Below are positions 1 to 9,483 of a stretch of DNA of 64,000 bases, piece by piece. The notes below the pieces were generated by a model. The model saw nothing but the letters and a program-made list of their open reading frames with translations, was not told the origin of the DNA and did not search any database. Within the stretch, counting starts at the first letter, position 1; each line of letters starts with the position of its first letter. Source of the stretch: Anaeromassilibacillus sp. An250 (GTDB lineage Bacteria; Bacillota; Clostridia; Oscillospirales; Acutalibacteraceae); assembly GCF_002159845.1 (NCBI RefSeq), contig NZ_NFJK01000010.1:62001-126000 (forward strand), given 5' to 3'. The translations under genes were made by a program, and so were the position numbers.

Positions 1-1
1 A

Positions 2-43
2 ATCGAAATTCACGATATAGCCGATTGGTTGCTACAAGAATAA
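2..43 (+). CDS. 3' end of an unidentified ICE gene (partial)
   Basis: The last 13 codons and TAA of a reading frame that enters from outside the window; the visible C-terminus is IEIHDIADWLLQE. A terminator follows at once, which supports a real gene end. Too little is visible to name a product. Confidence 0.45.
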   Translation: MEIHDIADWLLQE

Positions 44-52
44 GCAAGGTGA

Positions 53-98
53 AATATCTCCGTCATTCTCTTTTGAAATGATGGAGATATTTTTATTA
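53..98 (+). terminator. Rho-independent terminator
   Basis: The stem AAATATCTCC/GGAGATATTT is extended by TCATT/AATGA and followed by a T-rich tail. It closes the upstream gene and separates it from topB. Confidence 0.65.
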
Positions 99-220
99 TG
101 ACGGAGATTGTAGAACAGAAAATTGTATCAGGTTGCAAAAATCCTTTCCGAACTTTTTACATAGCAGTCATGCACTACGGTGTGTGGCTGCTTATTTTTT
201 TGTGAAAGGAGCAGATGCAA

Positions 221-2296
221 ATGAAATTAGTTTTGGCTGAAAAGCCTTCGGTTGCACAGAGTATTGCCAAAGTGTTAGGTGCTGCCAAGCGTGAGGATGG
301 CTACTTAGAGGGAAACGGATATGTGGTCAGCTGGTGTGTAGGGCATTTGGTGGAGCTGGCACAGCCGGAAGTCTATGATGCGAAGTACAGCAAATGGGCT
401 TATGCAGACCTTCCTATCTTCCCGATGGACTGGCAGTATGAGGTTTCTGCCGGTACGAAAAAACAGTTTGGGATTCTGAAAAAGCTCATGGCCAGAGAAG
501 ATGTTGCGAGTCTTGTGTGTGCAACAGATGCCGGTCGTGAGGGCGAGCTGATCTTTCGGTTGGTGTACCACAAAGCCGGGTGCAGAAAGCCGTTTGAGCG
601 GCTTTGGATTTCCTCGATGGAAGATGTAGCAATCAAGGAGGGCTTTGAAAATCTCAGGTCTGGAACGGAATATGATGCTTTGTATGAAGCAGCACTGTGT
701 CGAGAACGAGCCGACTGGATTGTTGGTATTAACGCTACTCGACTTTTTTCGACCCTTTACGGGCAGACCCTGAATGTTGGTCGTGTTATGACCCCTACCC
801 TTGCTATGGCTGTTATGCGAGAAGCTGCCATTTCCGCATTCAAGCCTGAACTGTTCTACACAGTTCAGATTGGATTGGATGGTTTTACGGCTGCAAGCGA
901 ACGCTTCAAAACCAAGGCAGCAGCCGAAGCTGTCAAACAAAGCTGTTCGGTGGCAATCGTTCAGAAAGCTGAATGTAAGGAGAAAACAGAAAAGCCGCCT
1001 GCGCTCTATGACCTGACCAGTTTACAGAGAGAAGCCAACCGTGTGCTTGGCTACACGGCACAGCAGACCTTGGACTACACGCAGAACCTCTATGAAAAGA
1101 AACTGGTCACTTATCCCCGTACCGACAGCAGGTTTCTGACGGAAGATATGGCACATAGCCTGACCGACCTCGTAAAGCTGGCTTTCCACACATTCCCCGT
1201 GGAGGATGTGGATAACATACCAGTTCATGCAGAGCAGGTTGTGAATAACAAAAAGGTCACAGATCACCATGCCATCATTCCGACCAGAGAATTGCAGAAA
1301 TGCAATCTGAGCGAACTTCCCAAGGGTGAACTTGCAATTTTGCAACTGATCTCGAATCGGTTGTGCGTAGCTGTTGGCGATCCGCACCGATACGCAGAGA
1401 CAGTTATTGAGCTGGACTGTGGCGGTACCGTGTTTTCCACCAAAGGCAAAACTGTTGTGCAGGATGGATGGAAAGCTCTGGTTCAGAAAAATGATTCGAC
1501 AAAATCCGACGAAAACGTGCAGACACTCCCTTCTGTTTCCGTTGGTGACGAAATGACCGTCAGCGGCACGGAAATCAAGGAAGGGAAAACATCTCCCCCT
1601 AAACACTTTACCGAGGATACTCTGCTTTCTGCTATGGAAACTGCCGGTGCGGACGAAATGCCTGATGAGGTGGAGCGCAAAGGTTTGGGAACGCCTGCGA
1701 CCCGTGCCGGTATCATTGAGAAGCTGGTTCGCATCGGTTTTCTGGAGCGTAAGGGTGATAAGAAAACCAAACACCTGATTCCGACCCACAAGGGTACGGC
1801 TCTGGTAACAGTCATGCCGGAACAGATTCAGTCCCCATCCATGACGGCGGATTGGGAAGAAAAATTGTTGCTCATTGAGAAAGGCGAATATGCCAGCGAG
1901 GACTTTATGGACGAGATCAAAGATGTGATTGCCGGTCTGATTCAGAACTATGAAGTAATCCGTGATTCCGAGGTTATGATGTCGAAAGAAGCCAATTCTA
2001 TCGGCAAATGCCCGCTCTGCGGCAGTGCTGTAGAGGACAAAGCCAAGGCATTTTTCTGTTCCAACAGAGCTTGCAAATTTGCCCTCTGGAAAAACAATCG
2101 CTACTTTGCGAGCATCGGCAAGAGCATGACTTCTGCCACGGCGCAGAAATTGCTTGGTTCCGGCAAGGTAAAGCTCAAGAATTGCAAGTCCGAAAGAACG
2201 GGCAACACCTTTGATGCCACCGTCTTTATGGAGGTATCAGATGATGGCAAAACGAAGTTCAGTATGGAATTTGAAAATGGAGGAAAGCGCAAATGA
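221..2296 (+). CDS. topB: DNA topoisomerase III (ICE-encoded TopB)
   Basis: Type IA topoisomerase that passes single strands through a transient tyrosyl-DNA break, commonly carried by Tn1549/CTn-like ICEs to resolve transfer or replication intermediates. The N-terminal Toprim domain begins MKLVLAEKPSVAQS. The active-site tyrosine lies in LVTYPRTDSRFL (about Tyr298). The C-terminus has a zinc-ribbon-like CPLCGS...CSNRAC segment. I prefer the ATG at 221 because GGAG lies about 9 nt upstream and family members start MKLV; the in-frame ATG at 215 sits too close to it. The stop overlaps the next start by 4 nt (ATGA), which indicates translational coupling. Length (691 aa) is normal for the family. 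Confidence 0.93.
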   Translation: MKLVLAEKPSVAQSIAKVLGAAKREDGYLEGNGYVVSWCVGHLVELAQPEVYDAKYSKWAYADLPIFPMDWQYEVSAGTKKQFGILKKLMAREDVASLVCATDAGREGELIFRLVYHKAGCRKPFERLWISSMEDVAIKEGFENLRSGTEYDALYEAALCRERADWIVGINATRLFSTLYGQTLNVGRVMTPTLAMAVMREAAISAFKPELFYTVQIGLDGFTAASERFKTKAAAEAVKQSCSVAIVQKAECKEKTEKPPALYDLTSLQREANRVLGYTAQQTLDYTQNLYEKKLVTYPRTDSRFLTEDMAHSLTDLVKLAFHTFPVEDVDNIPVHAEQVVNNKKVTDHHAIIPTRELQKCNLSELPKGELAILQLISNRLCVAVGDPHRYAETVIELDCGGTVFSTKGKTVVQDGWKALVQKNDSTKSDENVQTLPSVSVGDEMTVSGTEIKEGKTSPPKHFTEDTLLSAMETAGADEMPDEVERKGLGTPATRAGIIEKLVRIGFLERKGDKKTKHLIPTHKGTALVTVMPEQIQSPSMTADWEEKLLLIEKGEYASEDFMDEIKDVIAGLIQNYEVIRDSEVMMSKEANSIGKCPLCGSAVEDKAKAFFCSNRACKFALWKNNRYFASIGKSMTSATAQKLLGSGKVKLKNCKSERTGNTFDATVFMEVSDDGKTKFSMEFENGGKRK

Positions 2297-3138
2297 CAAA
2301 TGAGTACAACCCGGATGGTAAGGAAATCCGATTTATCGACAGCCATTATAAGGATTTGTTTCATATCCCCGATGGCAGCTGTGTGCAGATTCACTACCCG
2401 GATGAAATGGTTGTGAAGCCCTGCACCTTCATTGACGAGTATCATACGCAGATCGGATACAATGTGTTTCATATCTGCCAGTTTGCAGAAATTATGGAGC
2501 GCAACGGCGCAAGCTATATGCCGGAGCCTGAGATTATGGGCGATGAAGCCGCATGGAAGGTCGGAAAGGATAGAATCCTTGCGGTGCAGACCTGCGAAGA
2601 TGGTTACGACTACACCCTGTTGGATGAAAACTACAACGAGATTGATGGCGGTCAGGTTGATAACCCTGAACTGTCCATGCTCGAAGTCCGCCGGGATATT
2701 CTGGAATCCTTCGGGCTGGAGCGCCGGGAACTGCGGGCAATGTTCTATGAGGATGTCATGGAGCAGGCTTTTGAAGTCGGCAGACAGGCGGTGGTGGTCA
2801 ATGACCCTATCGCTGAGCTTGCTTTTAAGCTCGACCGTTTTGCAGAGAACTTCGACCCCTATGAATATATGGATCAGGTCGATGATGTGCAGGCGCATAT
2901 CCAAGAAATCAAGGCAGATCTTGCCGCTGGTAATACGGCTCCGTATCGTGAGTTCCTGAATACAGCCATTGAAGAAGCCCGTGAGGAAACTGCGGTTGAG
3001 GTTGCCAAAGTGCTGAAAAGTCAGCTGGATAAGCTCGACTCTCCGAAGCGTGAGTCGGTCATGGAAAAACTGGCACAGGCCGCAGAAAAAGCTGCGCCTG
3101 CCAGTCCCTCTCCCAAACGCAAAGAGCCTGAACGATAA
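2293..3138 (+). CDS. ICE-conserved hypothetical protein (DUF4316-like)
   Basis: 281-aa soluble acidic protein with no membrane segment or signal peptide. The first ~110 residues (FIDSHYKDLFHIPDGSCVQI...) look globular. The C-terminus is helical, charged and Lys/Pro-rich. It is coupled to topB by an ATGA overlap and lies just before the methylase/helicase gene, where these ICEs carry DUF4315/4316/YodL-type accessory proteins. The assignment rests mainly on position; no catalytic motif is visible. Confidence 0.6.
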   Translation: MTNEYNPDGKEIRFIDSHYKDLFHIPDGSCVQIHYPDEMVVKPCTFIDEYHTQIGYNVFHICQFAEIMERNGASYMPEPEIMGDEAAWKVGKDRILAVQTCEDGYDYTLLDENYNEIDGGQVDNPELSMLEVRRDILESFGLERRELRAMFYEDVMEQAFEVGRQAVVVNDPIAELAFKLDRFAENFDPYEYMDQVDDVQAHIQEIKADLAAGNTAPYREFLNTAIEEAREETAVEVAKVLKSQLDKLDSPKRESVMEKLAQAAEKAAPASPSPKRKEPER

Positions 3139-3151
3139 GGAGGACACGGAT

Positions 3152-3349
3152 ATGAAAAACGAAAAATGGGATGATGTTCACGGAAATACCACCCCGGATG
3201 ACAGAATGGTTGCTTTTCTGGAAAGCCCCACGGATTCCTATGCGATTCTTCAGCTGCGGGAAGATGTAGACGATATGCTCAGCGCCCCAATGCGACCTTT
3301 TGCAAGCCCTATGAGGACTGGAACGCTGAAAATTACCGCAGATATGTAA
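3152..3349 (+). pseudogene. Truncated YodL/DUF-type ICE ORF (N-terminal fragment)
   Basis: Starts at ATG 3152 behind GGAGGACACGG and reads MKNEKWDDVHGNTTPDDRM...SYAILQLREDVDD before diverging into a nonsense tail. Starts of this kind usually continue into a longer YodL-type domain. Here, a few codons after AILQLR, the next reading frame already encodes YAQRPNATFCKPYEDW, the N-terminal region of the helicase. An internal deletion seems to have fused the two genes out of frame. Confidence 0.5.
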
Positions 3350-3378
3350 AGCGTGGCTCTACCGGCATTGCTCTGTTT

Positions 3379-6300
3379 GTGATGAACAGGGATAAACCGT
3401 ATCTGCGCTATGTGTTTGATGTGGCGGATACCGGCGTTCGCCGTTCTTCCCCGGAACTGAAACCGTGGGAGGTGACGCCTGAAAACCGCTCCTACCCTGA
3501 CGAAAAGGCACACGCACAGGTCAGAGCCAGTGCGGAACCCGAACAGCAGGAACCGGAACACTTCATCGATCATTTTTATGTTGCCGAGGACATTCAGAAG
3601 CGGGGTGCGCTGGACATCAAGGAATACAGTTCCTTTGATGATGCCCTGCGAGCCTACTATGCACTTCCTGACACGCAGAGAAAAGCCCTGGGTGCAATGA
3701 ATACCAGAGATCTGCCGGGTAGTCTGGACTTCGTACAGTGCGTAGATGGAAAGGACACCATCATTCAGGATTATGCCCAGGTGGACGGATGGCAGAATGC
3801 CGAAGTCATGGACATTATCGCTCAGCTTGAGCAGTCCATCACCACCAGAGAAATCCCACCTGTTCCTGCGGTGAACTTCCACATCACGGATGACAACATC
3901 GGTGAAGGTGGACCGAAGCAGAAATTCGCAAGAAACATCGCAGCCATTGAAACTCTGTTCAAACTGGAAAGCGAGAACAGGAACGCCACTACCGAAGAAC
4001 AGGAGATTTTGTCGAATTATGTCGGTTGGGGCGGTCTGGCAGATGCCTTTGACCCGGACAAGGGAAATTGGGCGAAGGAGTATCAGACACTGAAAAACCT
4101 GCTTTCCGAAGATGAATATGCTGCGGCAAGAGCTTCCACCCTGAACGCACATTACACCAGCCCTACGGTCATTCGCTCCATCTACGATGCGGTCGGACAG
4201 ATGGGCTTTGAAACAGGAAATATTCTGGAGCCTGCTATGGGTATCGGCAACTTCTTTGGTATGCTCCCTCCTGAAATGCAGAGCAGCCGTTTGTATGGTG
4301 TGGAACTGGATTCCATCACCGGCAGAATTGCTCAGAAGCTCTATCCCAACGCAGAAATCAAAGTAGCCGGTTTTGAAACGACAGACCGCCGAGACTTTTA
4401 CGATCTGGCTGTGGGTAATGTCCCTTTCGGCAACTACAAAGTGTCCGACAAGCCGTATGACAAGCTGGGATTCTCCATTCACAACTATTTCTTTGCCAAG
4501 GCTTTGGATCAGGTTCGTCCCGGTGGTGTGGTCGCTTTTGTGACAAGCCGTTACACCATGGATTCCAAGAACTCTGACGCAAGGCGATATATGGCGCAGA
4601 GGGCGGAACTGCTTGGTGCAATCCGTCTGCCAAACGATGCCTTTAAGAAAAACGCAGGCACGGAAGTCGTGTCCGACATCCTGTTCCTGCAAAAGCGTGA
4701 CCATCCGATTGACATTGTACCGGAATGGGTAAACCTTGACCGCACCGAAGAAGGACACACCATGAACAGCTACTTTGTCGCTCATCCTGAAATGGTTCTG
4801 GGCGATACGGTGGAAGAAAGTACCGCCTACGGCATGGACATTACAGTGCGTCCCATTGAGGGCATGGAACTGTCCGAACTTCTGAAAGAAGCAGTTTCCC
4901 ACATCCAAGGAACCTATCAGGCTGTGGAGCTTCCCGAAGCTGACAAGGGTAAGGAAATCGAAACCATTCCTGCAACCCCGGATGTAAAGAATTTCTCTTA
5001 TACCGTGGTGGATGGCAATGTGTACTTCCGTGAAAACTCCCTGATGCGCCGTGTAGACCTGAATGAGAAAGCAAAAGACCGTGTGATGGGCATGGTGGAA
5101 CTTCGTGGTATCGTCAACGAGCTGATCGAATATCAGCTTGAGGATTACCCGGATGAAATGATTACTCAGAAACAGGCAGAACTGAATGATGCCTACGATG
5201 CGTTTGCCGCAAAGAACGGGCTTATCAATAATCGAGCCAATGGTCAGGCATTTGCTGACGATTCCTCCTACTATCTCCTGTGTTCTCTGGAAAATGTGGA
5301 TGAGGACGGCAATCTGAAAAGCAAGGCGGATATGTTCACCAAGCGAACCATCAAGCCGGAACGCAGAGTGACGAGCGTGGATACGCCGTCCGAAGCTCTG
5401 GCAATCTCTATCGGTGAGCGTGGCAAGGTGGATTTGCCGTTTATGGCACAGCTGCTTGGAACACCTGGAGAATACGATGCGATTCAGGCAGAGCTTCGAG
5501 GGGTGATCTTCAAAGACCCGATGGCTCCCGATGCTGTGGAAGTTGGATGGCAGACTGCCGATGATTACCTTTCCGGTGATGTAAGAAGCAAGCTGCGTGT
5601 CGCACAGATGGCGGCAGACAGGGATTCTTCCTTCCACATCAATGTGGAAGCCTTGCAGAAAGCACAGCCGAAGGACTTGGATGCGTCCGAGATTGATGTG
5701 CGTTTGGGTGCAACATGGATTGATGCCGATTATATTCAGCAGTTCATGGAGGAAACCTTTGAAACGCCGTATTACTTGCGCCGTTCCATTGAGGTCAAGT
5801 TCTCCGAGCTGACCGCAGAGTGGCGCATCAACGGTAAGAGTTCTCCCAACTACAACGATGTGGCGGCGTATGTCACCTACGGTACAGAGCGAGCCAACGC
5901 ATATCGGATTCTGGAGGAAACGCTGAATCTGAAGGATATTCGTATCTATGATACGATTGAAGATGCAGATGGTAAGCAGAAGCGTGTCCTCAATAAAAAA
6001 GAAACTACCCTGGCACAGCAGAAACAGCAGGCAATCAAGGATGCGTTCCGAGATTGGATTTGGAGAGATCCGCACAGACGAGAAACCCTTTCCACCAAGT
6101 ACAACGAACTTTTTAACTCCACCAGACCTCGTGAGTATGATGGCTCTCATATCCGTTTCGGCGGCATGAACCCGGATATTACCCTCCGTGAACACCAGAG
6201 AAATGCTATCGCTCATGTGCTATATGGTGGAAATACGCTGCTTGCACACGAAGTTGGTGCGGGCAAGACCTTCGAGATGGCTGCATCGGCTATGGAGAGT

Positions 6301-8694
6301 AAACGGCTTGGATTGAGCCAGAAATCCCTGTTCGTTGTGCCGAATCACTTGACCTTACAGTGGGCAAACGAGTTCCTGCACCTCTATCCGAGTGCCAAGC
6401 TCCTTGTTGCCACCAAGAAGGATTTTGAAACAGCAAACCGTAAGAAGTTCTGCGCTCGTATCGCAACGGGTGACTATGATGCAGTCATCATCGGTCACAG
6501 CCAGTTTGAAAAAATCCCGCTTTCTGCCGAACGACAGGAACGGCAGCTGCGGGAGCAGATTGATGAGATCGAGGGTGCGATTGCGGAGCTGAAATGGCAG
6601 CGTGGCGAAAACTTCACGATCAAGCAGATGGAGAAAACACGAAAATCATTGGAAGCCAGACTGGACAAGCTCCTTGCCGCTGACAAGAAAGATGATGTCA
6701 TTACCTTTGAGCAGTTGGGTGTAGACCGGCTGTTTGTGGACGAAAGCCATGCGTTCAAGAATTTGTTCCTCTACACAAAAATGCGAAATGTGGCAGGTCT
6801 GTCCACCTCCGAAGCCCAGAAATCTTCGGATATGTTTATGAAGTGCCGCTATATGGATGAGCTGACCGGCGGGCGTGGTGTGATCTTTGCAACCGGTACT
6901 CCAGTAAGTAACTCGATGACCGAGCTTTATACGGTCATGCGCTATCTCCAGTACAGTACGCTCCAGCAAAAGAACCTGACCCATTTTGATTCCTGGGCAT
7001 CGACCTTCGGAGAAACAACAACTGCGATTGAGCTTGCACCGGAGGGAACCGGCTATCGTGCCAGAACCCGATTTGCGAAGTTCTTCAACCTGCCTGAACT
7101 GATGAATATGTTCAAGGAGGTTGCCGACATCAAGACCTCTGACCAGTTGCATCTCCCTGTTCCCGAAGCAAAGTTTGAAACGGTTGTGGTTCAGCCCTCT
7201 GAGTACCAGAAGGATATGGTGGCTTCCCTTTCAGAGAGAGCAGCAGATGTTCATGCCGGTATTGTAGACCCGTCCGTCGATAATATGCTCAAGATTACCA
7301 GCGACGGACGAAAATTGGGACTGGATCAGCGGCTAATGAACACCCTGTTACCCGATGACCCTGACAGCAAGCTCAATGCCTGCGTGGGAAATATCCTGCG
7401 TATCTGGCAGGACGGTCAGGCTGACAAATTGACCCAGTTGGTGTTCTGCGACCTTAGCACACCGAAAAATGATGGAACCTTCAATGTCTATGATGATGTC
7501 AAAACCAAGCTGATTGCAAACGGTGTGCCTGCGGAAGAAGTTGCCTTTATCCATGATGCAGATACCGAGGCAAAGAAAAAAGACCTCTTTGCCAAGGTTC
7601 GTACCGGGCAGGTGCGAGTGCTTCTTGGCAGTACGCAAAAGATGGGTGCAGGAACCAACGTCCAGGACAAATTGGTGGCAGTTCACCACTTGGATGTGGG
7701 TTGGCGTCCGTCTGATATGACCCAGAGAAACGGTCGTATCATCCGTCAGGGCAACCGGAACAAAGAGGTTCAGGTGTATCAGTATGTGACCGAGGGAACC
7801 TTCGATGCCTACCTGTATCAGACCTTGGAAAACAAGCAGAAGTTTATTTCTCAGATTATGACCTCCAAATCACCGGTTCGCTCCTGTGACGATGTGGATG
7901 AGCAGGCGCTGTCCTATGCGGAGATCAAGGCGCTGTGTGCCGGCAATCCGCTTATCAAGGAAAAGATGGACTTGGACATTGATGTGGCAAGGCTGAAGGT
8001 GCTGAAAGCTGACCACCAGAGCCAGCAGTACCGTATGGAAGATAAGCTTCTGAAATACTTCCCGGCTGAGATTGAAAAGCAGACAGGCTATATTCATGGC
8101 TTTGAAGCTGATATTAAAACCGTGGAAGCACACCCGCAGATTGCCGATGGCTTTTGCGGCATGGAAATCATGGGCAAAGCCTACACCGAAAAGGCAGATG
8201 CCGGTGAAATCCTCCTTGCGGCTTGTAAGGACACGAAAAGTGCCGATCCGGTTCCTCTTGGCAGTTACCGTGGCTTTCAGATGGAGCTTTCGTTTGACAG
8301 TTTCCGGAACGAGTTCGATGTGACCCTGAAGGGCGCTGTGAGCCACAGAGTAGCCCTTGGAACGGACGCACGAGGAAATATCACCCGACTGGACAATGCC
8401 CTTGCAGGCATCCTTGAGCGCTTAGAACGAGCCAATGAGCAGTTGAATAATCTCTACAATCAGCAGGAAGCAGCCAAGGCGGAGGTTGGAAAACCGTTCC
8501 CGCAGGAAGCAGAGCTGACAGCCAAAAGTCAGCGACTGGCAGAACTGGATGCAGCCCTGAATATGGAGGACTCTGTGGAAAATCGTGACGAAAGAAGCGA
8601 GTCAGAGCGTCCTTCTGTGTTGGCTGATCTGAAATCCAAAGCGGAGCATATCCCGCCTGCAAAATACTCTGAAACCCGTGAGGAGGTGTTGTAA
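3379..8694 (+). CDS. Very large SNF2-like helicase / N6-adenine methylase (antirestriction-type) protein
   Basis: 1771-aa ICE protein combining an N6-DNA-methylase-like domain and a DEAD/SNF2 helicase. The methylase part shows LEPAMGIGNFFGMLP (AdoMet-binding-like, ~290-305) and GNVPFGNY (~345, NPPF/Y-type). The helicase part shows Walker A AHEVGAGKTFEMAA (~955), DESHAF (~1119) and a C-terminal helicase segment with STQKMGAGTNVQ and RNGRIIRQGN. The family is conserved in CTn/Tn1549-like elements and is thought to protect or process transferred DNA; the exact role is unproven. The frame is open upstream to about 3280 (YAQRPNATFCKPYEDW), so the annotated GTG at 3379 is only the first start-like codon and has no good ribosome site. 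The N-terminus may be damaged. Its TAA overlaps the mobC ATG. Confidence 0.85.
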   Translation: MMNRDKPYLRYVFDVADTGVRRSSPELKPWEVTPENRSYPDEKAHAQVRASAEPEQQEPEHFIDHFYVAEDIQKRGALDIKEYSSFDDALRAYYALPDTQRKALGAMNTRDLPGSLDFVQCVDGKDTIIQDYAQVDGWQNAEVMDIIAQLEQSITTREIPPVPAVNFHITDDNIGEGGPKQKFARNIAAIETLFKLESENRNATTEEQEILSNYVGWGGLADAFDPDKGNWAKEYQTLKNLLSEDEYAAARASTLNAHYTSPTVIRSIYDAVGQMGFETGNILEPAMGIGNFFGMLPPEMQSSRLYGVELDSITGRIAQKLYPNAEIKVAGFETTDRRDFYDLAVGNVPFGNYKVSDKPYDKLGFSIHNYFFAKALDQVRPGGVVAFVTSRYTMDSKNSDARRYMAQRAELLGAIRLPNDAFKKNAGTEVVSDILFLQKRDHPIDIVPEWVNLDRTEEGHTMNSYFVAHPEMVLGDTVEESTAYGMDITVRPIEGMELSELLKEAVSHIQGTYQAVELPEADKGKEIETIPATPDVKNFSYTVVDGNVYFRENSLMRRVDLNEKAKDRVMGMVELRGIVNELIEYQLEDYPDEMITQKQAELNDAYDAFAAKNGLINNRANGQAFADDSSYYLLCSLENVDEDGNLKSKADMFTKRTIKPERRVTSVDTPSEALAISIGERGKVDLPFMAQLLGTPGEYDAIQAELRGVIFKDPMAPDAVEVGWQTADDYLSGDVRSKLRVAQMAADRDSSFHINVEALQKAQPKDLDASEIDVRLGATWIDADYIQQFMEETFETPYYLRRSIEVKFSELTAEWRINGKSSPNYNDVAAYVTYGTERANAYRILEETLNLKDIRIYDTIEDADGKQKRVLNKKETTLAQQKQQAIKDAFRDWIWRDPHRRETLSTKYNELFNSTRPREYDGSHIRFGGMNPDITLREHQRNAIAHVLYGGNTLLAHEVGAGKTFEMAASAMESKRLGLSQKSLFVVPNHLTLQWANEFLHLYPSAKLLVATKKDFETANRKKFCARIATGDYDAVIIGHSQFEKIPLSAERQERQLREQIDEIEGAIAELKWQRGENFTIKQMEKTRKSLEARLDKLLAADKKDDVITFEQLGVDRLFVDESHAFKNLFLYTKMRNVAGLSTSEAQKSSDMFMKCRYMDELTGGRGVIFATGTPVSNSMTELYTVMRYLQYSTLQQKNLTHFDSWASTFGETTTAIELAPEGTGYRARTRFAKFFNLPELMNMFKEVADIKTSDQLHLPVPEAKFETVVVQPSEYQKDMVASLSERAADVHAGIVDPSVDNMLKITSDGRKLGLDQRLMNTLLPDDPDSKLNACVGNILRIWQDGQADKLTQLVFCDLSTPKNDGTFNVYDDVKTKLIANGVPAEEVAFIHDADTEAKKKDLFAKVRTGQVRVLLGSTQKMGAGTNVQDKLVAVHHLDVGWRPSDMTQRNGRIIRQGNRNKEVQVYQYVTEGTFDAYLYQTLENKQKFISQIMTSKSPVRSCDDVDEQALSYAEIKALCAGNPLIKEKMDLDIDVARLKVLKADHQSQQYRMEDKLLKYFPAEIEKQTGYIHGFEADIKTVEAHPQIADGFCGMEIMGKAYTEKADAGEILLAACKDTKSADPVPLGSYRGFQMELSFDSFRNEFDVTLKGAVSHRVALGTDARGNITRLDNALAGILERLERANEQLNNLYNQQEAAKAEVGKPFPQEAELTAKSQRLAELDAALNMEDSVENRDERSESERPSVLADLKSKAEHIPPAKYSETREEVL

Positions 8695-9026
8695 TGGCAA
8701 AGCGAGATCAGGATGTTCATTTCCTTGCATCCAAGGAGGAGGTCGAGCGAATCCATGAGAAGATGGACGAGCTTGGCATCCGCAGCATGGGAGCCTATCT
8801 GCGGAAAATGGCTCTGGATGGTTACTGTATCAGACTGGATTTGCAGGATGTGAAAGCCCTGGTTTCGCTCCTGCGAATCTGCTCCAACAACCTGAACCAG
8901 TACGCAAAGCGAGCGAACGAAACAGGCAGCATCTATCGTGCTGACATTGAGGATTTGCAAAAACGGCTGGAGGAGATCTGGACGGACATGAGAGAAGTTC
9001 TTGTTCGCCTGTCCTCAATCCAGTAA
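8694..9026 (+). CDS. mobC: MobC-like relaxosome accessory protein
   Basis: 110-aa basic protein with a ribbon-helix-helix-like N-terminus (VHFLASKEEVERIHEKMDELG) and the MobC-type segment LRICSNNLNQYAKRANETG. MobC proteins bind oriT and help the relaxase nick DNA. The start overlaps the helicase stop (TAATG), and the relaxase lies 460 bp downstream, as in related elements. A small stem (GCAG/CTGC) at about 9044-9064 follows. Confidence 0.85.
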   Translation: MAKRDQDVHFLASKEEVERIHEKMDELGIRSMGAYLRKMALDGYCIRLDLQDVKALVSLLRICSNNLNQYAKRANETGSIYRADIEDLQKRLEEIWTDMREVLVRLSSIQ

Positions 9027-9142
9027 TCCGACAACTTGTTGGGAAGTCGCAGTTTCGGCTGCGGCTTTTACATAAGGGTTGACATCATTGCGTTATGGCA
9101 GATACCCTTGTACAATATAATTAAAAGAAAGGGGTTGAGCCT

Positions 9143-9427
9143 ATGAAGCTGGTATTGAAGATATTGGCACTGCCGGTGCTGTTCGTTGTAAAAGTGATTT
9201 GCATTCTTGGAAATCTGCTTACAAATGTTGTGTCCTATGTAATTGGTTTATTGCTCTTGGTCATTGGCGGATCTGCGATTTACTGCATTGTAAAGGCTTT
9301 GTGGCAGTCCCTGCTTATTCTTGTGGTTCTTGGAATTGCGACAATAGCAGCGGTGTTCTTGCTCGTCTGGGCTGTTATGAAAGTCGAGAATATTGGAGAA
9401 AGTCTGGGAGCATTTATCAGGTCATAA
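9143..9427 (+). CDS. Small hydrophobic ICE membrane protein (CD1845-like)
   Basis: 94 aa made almost entirely of two or three hydrophobic segments (LALPVLFVVKVICILG; VIGLLLLVIGGSAIYCIV; LLILVVLGIATIAAVFLLVW). RBS AAAGGGG. Position between mobC and the relaxase and general composition match CD1845-family ICE proteins. Function unknown; possibly part of the transfer apparatus or a surface change in the host. Confidence 0.65.
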   Translation: MKLVLKILALPVLFVVKVICILGNLLTNVVSYVIGLLLLVIGGSAIYCIVKALWQSLLILVVLGIATIAAVFLLVWAVMKVENIGESLGAFIRS

Positions 9428-9483
9428 GATAATATCAGAGAAAAGTCACCGACCGGTGGCTTTTTCTTTTTGGGAAGGAAGTG

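Noticed and set aside
3250-6216. 988-codon minus-strand ORF opposite the helicase gene
   Set aside because: Shadow frame of a strongly coding gene; no RBS or domain, and the plus strand has clear motifs.
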